From an uncultured Flammeovirgaceae bacterium (GTDB lineage: Bacteria; Bacteroidota; Bacteroidia; Cytophagales; Cyclobacteriaceae): a stretch of 8,790 bases of DNA. Shown piece by piece: positions 1 to 5,343 of this stretch. The translations under genes were made by a program, and so were the position numbers. Location: assembly GCA_946480685.1 (NCBI GenBank), contig CAMLLI010000120.1, positions 1-8,790 on the forward strand, given 5' to 3'. The notes beneath the pieces were generated by a model. The model was not told the DNA's origin. It worked only from the letters and a program-made list of their open reading frames with translations, and ran no database searches. Position 1 is the first letter of the stretch. The number at the start of each line of letters is the position of its first letter.

Positions 1-20
1 CTTCCATCCGTTCTTTCTAC

Positions 21-45
21 CAGAATTATTAAGAGGTTAATTCTG
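21..45. repeat. 8-bp inverted repeat upstream of msrA
   Basis: CAGAATTA at 21-28 is matched perfectly by TAATTCTG at 38-45, with a 9-base loop. There is no T-run on either side, so it is not a normal intrinsic terminator. It lies 13 bases before a larger hairpin and may mark the 3' end of an upstream gene outside the window or a protein-binding site. The function is unknown. Confidence 0.4.
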
Positions 46-58
46 TTGATATATATAC

Positions 59-101
59 TGTCAGCCAGCTAAATACTTTTCGAAGTGTTAGCTGGCTGAC
101 A
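59..101. repeat. Long nested hairpin with UUCG tetraloop, upstream of msrA
   Basis: TGTCAGCCAGCTAA (59-72) pairs perfectly with TTAGCTGGCTGACA (88-101). Inside the loop ACTT (75-78) pairs with AAGT (83-86) around TTCG, and T74-G87 can wobble, leaving only A73 bulged. The result is about 19 paired positions in 43 bases. No T-tract follows on either strand, so a standard terminator is unlikely. It could be a REP-like element, an RNA-stability hairpin at the 3' end of an upstream transcript, or a binding site. It ends 66 bases before the msrA start. Confidence 0.6.
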
Positions 102-167
102 AATGATATACATGCCTTAAACCATTTTGCCTGCAATTAGGTTAGTAGTGTTATAAACCCATTACAC

Positions 168-821
168 ATGAAGTTTGGTTTTAGTATGCTGGCATTTATA
201 CTTCTGATTGCCGGCAGTTCATGCGGACAAAAAAGTAAACAAGCAACATCAACAACAACTATGGCAAATGAATCTGCGCGAGAAGGTTTGGCAGTAGCTA
301 CCTTCGGCTCCGGCTGCTTTTGGTGCACCGAAGCTGTATTTCAAAACGTTGAGGGAGTAGAGAAAGTTGAATCGGGATATTCCGGTGGTAAAGTAAAAAA
401 TCCTACCTATAAAGAAGTGTGTAGCGGTCTCACCGGTCACGCTGAAGTTATCCAGGTACATTACGATACTGCGAAAGTATCATACGAAGAATTACTGGAG
501 ATCTTCTGGAAAACACACGACCCGACCACGCTTAACAGGCAAGGTGCTGATGAAGGTACACAATACCGTTCAGTAGTATTCTATCACAATGAAGAGCAGA
601 AAAAGCTGGCCGAAAAGTATAAAGCAGAACTTGATAAGTCTGGCGCATTTGATAATCCGATTGTAACAGAGATAAGCCCCTATACCGAGTTCTATAAAGC
701 AGAAGATTATCATCAGAATTACTATAACCTGAATGGTAATGCACCTTACTGTTCGTATGTGATTCAACCGAAGCTTGAGAAGTTTCGCAAAGTGTTTAAA
801 CACAAGTTGAAAAAATCTTAG
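168..821 (+). CDS. msrA: Exported peptide-methionine (S)-S-oxide reductase MsrA
   Basis: MsrA reduces methionine S-sulfoxide, free or in proteins, back to methionine, repairing oxidative damage. The 217-residue product carries the catalytic signature GCFWC at 49-53 (nucleophile Cys50), GHAE at 90-93 supplying the conserved glutamate, GTQYRS at 130-135, and YHQNYY at 181-186. Cys195 in the C-terminal PYC is a candidate resolving cysteine. The N-terminus (Lys2, then a hydrophobic run at about 7-16, then SSCG) looks like a signal peptide, possibly a lipoprotein signal with Cys19 as the lipid-modified residue, though the lipobox is not canonical. This suggests action in the periplasm or on a membrane surface. 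An internal ATG at 261 (Met32) would give a 186-residue form without the signal, close to the core MsrA length. No MsrB domain is fused. The gene stands alone, converging with the sensor gene on the other strand. Confidence 0.95.
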   Translation: MKFGFSMLAFILLIAGSSCGQKSKQATSTTTMANESAREGLAVATFGSGCFWCTEAVFQNVEGVEKVESGYSGGKVKNPTYKEVCSGLTGHAEVIQVHYDTAKVSYEELLEIFWKTHDPTTLNRQGADEGTQYRSVVFYHNEEQKKLAEKYKAELDKSGAFDNPIVTEISPYTEFYKAEDYHQNYYNLNGNAPYCSYVIQPKLEKFRKVFKHKLKKS

Positions 822-916
822 AAAATATTTTCACGCATTGAAACCTGAACGCTATAGCCCCGTTAGAATACAGTGAGTAGAGTAATTCTTCTCATAGGTT
901 TAGGTTTAGGTAAAAC

Positions 917-945
917 AAAAAAGCCCAGAGACGCTGGGCTTTTTT
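917..945 (+). terminator. Intrinsic terminator, probably for msrA (potentially bidirectional)
   Basis: A 12-bp perfect stem, AAAAAAGCCCAG (917-928) with CTGGGCTTTTTT (934-945), encloses a 5-base loop AGACG. The T-run forms the descending arm on the plus strand, and the A-run gives a T-run on the minus strand. It begins about 95 bases after the msrA stop. Confidence 0.85.
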
Positions 946-1129
946 GCTGTTTATATATACCTATATATAGCGTGGATGCTCACTATACCATATCTATATT
1001 ATTTTATAAAATATACTACCAACCAAATACAATTAGGCATATCGCTTCGTTTTATTAAGTTATATTCTTCAGACTTTATTTTACATTAGATATATACCTT
1101 TACTGCTGACACCGAAATATTAACAAATA
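946..1129. other. AT-rich non-coding stretch between two convergent terminators
   Basis: This is the middle of the 359-base convergent gap between msrA and the receptor gene. It is AT-rich with TATATA runs near 952-970. The only open frame crossing it (873-1058, plus) runs through the terminator hairpin and has no recognisable protein features. I see no gene, RNA or regulatory site here. Confidence 0.6.
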
Positions 1130-1156
1130 AAAAAGGGAACCGTTGGCTCCCTTTTT
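1130..1156 (-). terminator. Intrinsic terminator of the YfiR-like/receptor operon
   Basis: Read on the minus strand, GGGA (1148-1151 complement) pairs with TCCC (1135-1138 complement), continuing after one mismatch with a CC/GG pair around a 3-base loop, and is followed by TTTTT. The flanking A and T runs can also pair. It starts about 25 bases after the receptor stop codon, where a terminator is expected. Confidence 0.8.
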
Positions 1157-1180
1157 CGTTTGTTATCGTTTGCTTAAGAC

Positions 1181-3127
1181 TTATCGGATCTCGTAAGCGA
1201 TCTCCATCACCTTAACCACTTCGCCTGAGCGGCTCTTGATCGGTGAGAAGCTCGAGCGTATCGTAATCACTTCGCCTTTCCGGTTGATGCGCTTGTAGGT
1301 GCCTTTCTTCGGATACCCTGCTGACAGATCTTTCCAGAACTGACGATATTCTTCGCTGTTCTTTTCTTCTTTGGTTGCCAGAATTCTGTGATGCTCTCCT
1401 ACCACTTCATCCTGCGTATAACCGAATATCTCGAGGAAGTTGCTGTTCACCTTAACAATCGATCCATCGTTGCTATACTCGGAAACAGCCATGGAGCTGT
1501 GGATAGCGTTCAGTGTACTTTCGGTTTCCGCCTGGCTACGCTGCATTTCTTCCTGTGTAGCCTGAAGCTCTTCCATGTTCTGACGCATCTCTTCTTCCTG
1601 TGCACGCATCTGCTCGGTCATCTCCTGTGACTCTTCCAACAGGCGCTGTGTACGCGCGTTGATCTTCACCGATGAAATGGTAGACGCGATGCTCTCGGCA
1701 ATCTTCTGCACGAACTCTATTTCGAAATCGCGGAACTCGATAAAGGATGCTATCTCTACCACACCAAAGATCTGGTCGTTTACTTTCAACGGTACAATCA
1801 GTACGCTGGTAGGGTTGGCATCTCCCAAACCAGACACGATACGCACATAATTCTGAGGAACTTCTGTGAGGTATACAGTATCACCTTCCTGCCATGCCTG
1901 CCCGGCAAGACCTTCACCTTTATAGATCTTGTGGTTGAGGAATTTCTTTTTGTCCCATGCGTAGCAAGCCTTCATGGACATGGTAGCTTCTTCATCGGAA
2001 GCAACATCATCAATGATATAAAGCGCGCCCTGGTTTGCTTTCAGGTATTTCACCAGGTTTCCAATGATCTCATCAGCAAGTTTGCCAAGGTCATTGTTAT
2101 TCGTACGGAGGATCTCTGCAAATTTCGCGAGACCTTCTGTTGCCCAGTTACGTTTCTTATCATCCTCTGAAACTTTCTGCAGGTTGTTACGCATGTTGAT
2201 CAGCGCATTACCCAGCACATCGTGTTCACTCAACGGCTTGAATTCCGTTTGATAATTACCGCTACCTATATTTTCTGCAAACAAGCTGGTTGACTTCAAA
2301 CCGGTAACAAGACTGTCCATAGCAACGGCCATCTCTCCGATCTCATCGTTGCTGAACGAGGTACGTTTCTCTTCTACGAGTTCACCTTTACCAAGTTTGA
2401 TAACAACATTCTTGAGGAAGTTAACCGGACGTGTAATGCTTCTGCGTAAGAACAAGGCACTCAACAATCCGATAAGGATAATGGTTGATCCCAACACCAA
2501 TGTATAGGTCTGCAGGCTCGATATTGAATCTTTAATCTCTACATCCGATCGCTCCGTTACATCATCCTGCTTTTTGGCAATGCGATTAAGACGGTTGATA
2601 AGATCCGTTGTACGCGGAATAACCTGGCTCTCAACAGCATCTTCGGCGAGCAGCTTGGTCAATGGATCCTCGTAGTTCTCGAACGACTGGAGGTTGGCCA
2701 TTACGGATTTCTTCTGTACTTCGTTGATGAGTGTATCAAACTTCAGGAATACGGTATCCATCCAGGCGCGCTGGCTGTCGCTCTCCCAGGTTGGCATCAG
2801 CTTGGTGATACGATCACGCAGCGCAGGATAATCATAATCTTGCAACTGACGTAATGCATTCTTGTCTTCCTGGTTCGTCTGCAGGTAAACCCAGTTGGTC
2901 ACCAACATTTTAGACCGCGTCACCAGCAGAATGAATTCTTTGATCGCATCCTGTGAAGGACGATAGATCTCACTCGAGCTGTTAACGACATTGTTAATCT
3001 CGTTTCCTTTCCAAAAAATAATAGTACCGTTAACAATGAACAATACTATCAGAATGAGAAAACCACCGAGTATTTTATTCCCGATGGTTAACCGAAAGCG
3101 AAATCTGCTTTTTTCTTTTTCTTCCAT
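1181..3127 (-). CDS. Membrane receptor with HAMP, GAF and PAS domains but no output domain
   Basis: This 648-residue inner-membrane sensor starts with a basic cytoplasmic tail, a membrane helix at about 18-39, a largely helical periplasmic region at about 40-206 like the four-helix ligand domains of chemoreceptors, and a second helix at about 208-227. A HAMP linker follows (RRSITRPV at about 228 to DEIGEM near 261-266), with a second HAMP-like segment to about 318. A GAF domain covers about 335-487, then a Glu/Gln/Met-rich coiled coil (about 490-535), and a PAS domain to the end. The PAS (GEHHR, YRQFW, PIKSRSGEVVKVMEIA) resembles those paired with methyl-accepting proteins. The chain stops there: there is no histidine kinase, GGDEF, EAL or chemotaxis signalling domain, and a terminator follows within 25 bases, arguing against simple truncation. 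It begins 9 bases after the YfiR-like gene, so the two are almost certainly co-transcribed. It probably signals through a separate partner protein; domain calls are confident, the role is inferred. Confidence 0.85.
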   Translation of the reverse strand: MEEKEKSRFRFRLTIGNKILGGFLILIVLFIVNGTIIFWKGNEINNVVNSSSEIYRPSQDAIKEFILLVTRSKMLVTNWVYLQTNQEDKNALRQLQDYDYPALRDRITKLMPTWESDSQRAWMDTVFLKFDTLINEVQKKSVMANLQSFENYEDPLTKLLAEDAVESQVIPRTTDLINRLNRIAKKQDDVTERSDVEIKDSISSLQTYTLVLGSTIILIGLLSALFLRRSITRPVNFLKNVVIKLGKGELVEEKRTSFSNDEIGEMAVAMDSLVTGLKSTSLFAENIGSGNYQTEFKPLSEHDVLGNALINMRNNLQKVSEDDKKRNWATEGLAKFAEILRTNNNDLGKLADEIIGNLVKYLKANQGALYIIDDVASDEEATMSMKACYAWDKKKFLNHKIYKGEGLAGQAWQEGDTVYLTEVPQNYVRIVSGLGDANPTSVLIVPLKVNDQIFGVVEIASFIEFRDFEIEFVQKIAESIASTISSVKINARTQRLLEESQEMTEQMRAQEEEMRQNMEELQATQEEMQRSQAETESTLNAIHSSMAVSEYSNDGSIVKVNSNFLEIFGYTQDEVVGEHHRILATKEEKNSEEYRQFWKDLSAGYPKKGTYKRINRKGEVITIRSSFSPIKSRSGEVVKVMEIAYEIR

Positions 3128-3136
3128 AGGTAGGTA

Positions 3137-3640
3137 TTAGATCATGATTGCCAGACGTGACAACTCATTGCTTATTCTTAAGTTTTTCTTTGTGATCGCG
3201 GCCTGATTTAATTCGAACGCCAATTTACCATCTTTCACGATAAAATTGATGTTGCTTCCCTTCACGCCCAACCCCGGCTCTTCGGTTACAATGAGAATGG
3301 ACAAGGCGTTTACCTTAGCCAGTATATTGTCGATTTGTGAAGATTTATTTGATGGGACGTATAGAATATTACATTTCTTGATGTCGCTAACGTTGTTGAT
3401 TTTGGTGACTTTGATCGTACGATCTCCGTTAACCTTTTTGGTTTGCGCCATATTCTTGAGCTCATCGAGAATAGGTGTATCACCGAGTACAAGGATTTCA
3501 AAGTCCCCCTGATTGTAGGCATCGGGCCATTGTATATAACGTGTAAAGCTGTAGATAAAGACTGATTGAAACTTATGCGTCTGGGAATAGCCAGCTATCT
3601 GAATCAGTAGGAAAAGCAAAATGACTATAGATCTCTTCAT
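3137..3640 (-). CDS. YfiR-like (DUF4154) exported protein
   Basis: The 167-residue product begins with a clear signal peptide (MKRSIVILLFLLIQIAGYSQ, cleavage likely near 20), so I chose the ATG at 3640; a longer open frame reaches 3748 but its extra 36 residues look non-coding and would bury the signal. The mature part shows the DUF4154/YfiR pattern: FIYSFTRYIQWP (28-39), a FEILVLGDTPI strand (47-57), and the C-terminal block INFIVKDGKLAFELNQAA (131-148) with the NLRIS.EL.RLA ending. In Pseudomonas, YfiR is a periplasmic repressor of the diguanylate cyclase YfiN. Here the next gene, 9 bases on, is a HAMP/GAF/PAS receptor instead, so this protein may gate that receptor's periplasmic domain. 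Only one cysteine (Cys90) is present, so the disulfides reported in Pseudomonas YfiR cannot form within one chain. Family call good, function inferred. Confidence 0.8.
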   Translation of the reverse strand: MKRSIVILLFLLIQIAGYSQTHKFQSVFIYSFTRYIQWPDAYNQGDFEILVLGDTPILDELKNMAQTKKVNGDRTIKVTKINNVSDIKKCNILYVPSNKSSQIDNILAKVNALSILIVTEEPGLGVKGSNINFIVKDGKLAFELNQAAITKKNLRISNELSRLAIMI

Positions 3641-3731
3641 GCTTCGGTAATTATACTGTTTCTTTGATAAGCATGCAAAAATATGCTCGTCCATAGGATA
3701 AAATGTTTGAATTTTAACGTTTTCTGGTACA

Positions 3732-3762
3732 TCAGCCAGTTCTTGCAAGAAGTCAGCCAGTT
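3732..3762. promoter_or_regulatory. Paired direct repeats around a palindrome, upstream of the YfiR-like gene
   Basis: TCAGCCAGTT occurs at 3732-3741 and again at 3753-3762, exactly 21 bases apart (two helical turns). Between them is the perfect 10-bp palindrome TCTTGCAAGA (3741-3750). The block lies 92-122 bases upstream of the YfiR-like start, a typical position for an activator or repressor site. This is a pattern seen in the sequence; no regulator is identified. Confidence 0.4.
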
Positions 3763-4067
3763 TTACAATAGTTAAAAATCAGACAATATCTTACGCATCA
3801 CAAACGGCAGACACTAACGCTGTCCAATTGTGTATACTGTGCGGCATTTCATTTGATATCATTGTTGCATAGCAGACCTTGCTGACAGGATTTTTCTTAC
3901 TCAGTTTCTTCTGATCGCGCTTCTGCAAAAAAATCTGCATCAACAGAAGCGTTATCATCTTGCCCAAAAGGAGACAAAACAATCTAAAAAAATCGCAGAT
4001 TGGGAAACTCTGTGCAAACTTCTTACATCGTTACAGGCAATTCTTACTTCGACAGCAAACGTGCCAG
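3763..4067. other. Non-coding intergenic stretch
   Basis: This stretch separates the iron-operon terminator from the operator-like repeats of the YfiR-like operon. A 63-codon minus-strand frame (3791-3982) has a lysine/leucine-rich, low-complexity product with no family resemblance and no supporting context, so it is not called. I see no RNA gene or repeat here. Confidence 0.5.
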
Positions 4068-4097
4068 TAAAAAATAAAAGGAGCCGAAGCTCCCCTT
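4068..4097 (-). terminator. Intrinsic terminator of the TonB receptor/PepSY operon
   Basis: On the minus strand GGAGC pairs with GCTCC around a TTCG tetraloop (complement of 4080-4093); AAGG before it can add two A-U and two G-U pairs with the following TTTT. A T-rich tract follows. It lies about 26 bases after the PepSY gene stop at 4123. Confidence 0.85.
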
Positions 4098-4122
4098 ATC
4101 TCATTTATCCTTTTAAACAATT

Positions 4123-5340
4123 TTACACTTCTATATTCGAACCACTTTTTACGGGACGGATAACGGGACGCGAAAATGTCTGTGTTGTTTTCACCGGTGA
4201 TGCAGCCGGCACAGTATCTTCTTCAAGCTCGTCTGCTTTTTTCTTCCTTCTGCCCCACCAGATATAGCACCCGGTTATTGGCAGACTTGCACAGATAAGA
4301 CTGATGCAGAACATCAGAATCTTTCCGGCAATACCAAAGATGGCTCCGACATGTATATCATAATTCATGCGGATAAGTTTATCGGCAGCCGAAGAATTTT
4401 CGAAACGGCCGTAAACATGATCAACTGAAAGTTCTTTTAAGGAGTATTGATCGAAGTATCGATAGTCTGTTTTCCAGTAGGTGTTCTCGTCCGAGTTAAT
4501 CGTCACCGCGATGGAAGAAGCCGTTGTTTCAGGCACGTGAACTTCAACAACTTCTGCTGCTGGATGTTCTGTTTTTATCTTGTCCCACACCAGGTCAATA
4601 GTCGGGGCACCGGCCAGTACCCTGTGCGTTGCATCGGAAGCCGGATCAACATACATCAGCGACTTTTCTCCACCGGCTACAGTATATAGTCCTGTGGCGA
4701 ACCACTGAAAGCCCCATACCAAACCAGTCACCACCAGGATGATGGCAATCCACGTGGCATAAAAGCCAAGTACATTGTGAAGGTCATAATTCTTTCTTCT
4801 CCAGCGTGCGCTCCACTTGATGCTGAAGCGTTGTTTGGCAGCAGCTTTATTTCTTGGCCACCACAGTATCATTCCGGAAATCAACATCACCAGGAACACA
4901 AGCGTTGCTGATGCTACAACGGGTTGTCCAATTTCATACGGAAGCCAGAGATAAAAGTGTCCTAATAAGATAAAGCGGAAGAATCCTGCGTTCTCATCAC
5001 GTACCTGCAATACTTCACCGCTATAGGGATTCATATATACCAGGTAAAAATACTCCGGCTCGTAGTTATAGAAGATAACCTGTGCAGCCTTACCCGGCTT
5101 CGCGTAAAGTACAGCGTGAATCTTTTTACCCGGCAGTTCTTTCTCAGCAATAGCTTTTAACTGTGACGGAGGCAACACCGGTTTGTTCTGTGCTTCCACA
5201 AAACGATACGGCTGCGTGGCATCCTGAATCTCTGCCTGAAACGCATAGATGCATCCGGTGATGGCAATGATAAAAACAATCAGTCCGGATGAAAGCCCGA
5301 GCCAGAGGTGAATTTTTCCTATAACCTTCTTTATAGTCAT
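4123..5340 (-). CDS. PepSY-associated membrane protein, candidate ferric-siderophore reductase
   Basis: The 405-residue product is an inner-membrane protein of the PepSY-TM (PiuB-like) family. Membrane helices lie at about 14-34, 138-161, 190-213 and 336-362, with periplasmic segments between them carrying PepSY-type regions (for example around 58-115 and 245-305). Histidines sit at or near helices in conserved family contexts: KIHLWLG (His11), GHFYLWLP (His128), DLHNVLGFY (His188) and YDIHVGAIFG (His330). In the family, Pseudomonas FoxB is known to act as an inner-membrane reductase for ferric siderophore, with helix histidines proposed as haem ligands. The C-terminus is a cytoplasmic, basic then acidic tail. 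It starts 3 bases after the TonB receptor stop, so it is translated from the same message, and the pairing fits reduction of imported ferric chelate to release iron. Family call is strong; reductase activity is inferred. Confidence 0.88.
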   Translation of the reverse strand: MTIKKVIGKIHLWLGLSSGLIVFIIAITGCIYAFQAEIQDATQPYRFVEAQNKPVLPPSQLKAIAEKELPGKKIHAVLYAKPGKAAQVIFYNYEPEYFYLVYMNPYSGEVLQVRDENAGFFRFILLGHFYLWLPYEIGQPVVASATLVFLVMLISGMILWWPRNKAAAKQRFSIKWSARWRRKNYDLHNVLGFYATWIAIILVVTGLVWGFQWFATGLYTVAGGEKSLMYVDPASDATHRVLAGAPTIDLVWDKIKTEHPAAEVVEVHVPETTASSIAVTINSDENTYWKTDYRYFDQYSLKELSVDHVYGRFENSSAADKLIRMNYDIHVGAIFGIAGKILMFCISLICASLPITGCYIWWGRRKKKADELEEDTVPAASPVKTTQTFSRPVIRPVKSGSNIEV

Positions 5341-5343
5341 GAA

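Noticed and set aside
895..912. Three tandem TAGGTT-like hexamers
   Set aside because: Too short and imperfect to claim as a functional repeat, and no further copies were seen.
873..1058. 61-codon plus-strand open frame after msrA
   Set aside because: It runs straight through the terminator hairpin at 917-945 and its product has no recognisable features.
3650..3678. Sigma-70-like TTGCAT and TATAAT with 17-base spacing on the minus strand before the YfiR-like gene
   Set aside because: It would place the transcription start within a few bases of the ATG, and Bacteroidota promoters normally use TTTG and TAnnTTTG instead.
3641..3748. N-terminal extension of the YfiR-like gene to 3748
   Set aside because: It would put 36 residues before a clear signal peptide and would overlap the operator-like repeats; the start at 3640 is better.
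3791..3982. 63-codon minus-strand open frame between the two minus-strand operons
   Set aside because: Low-complexity product with no family pattern and no supporting context.
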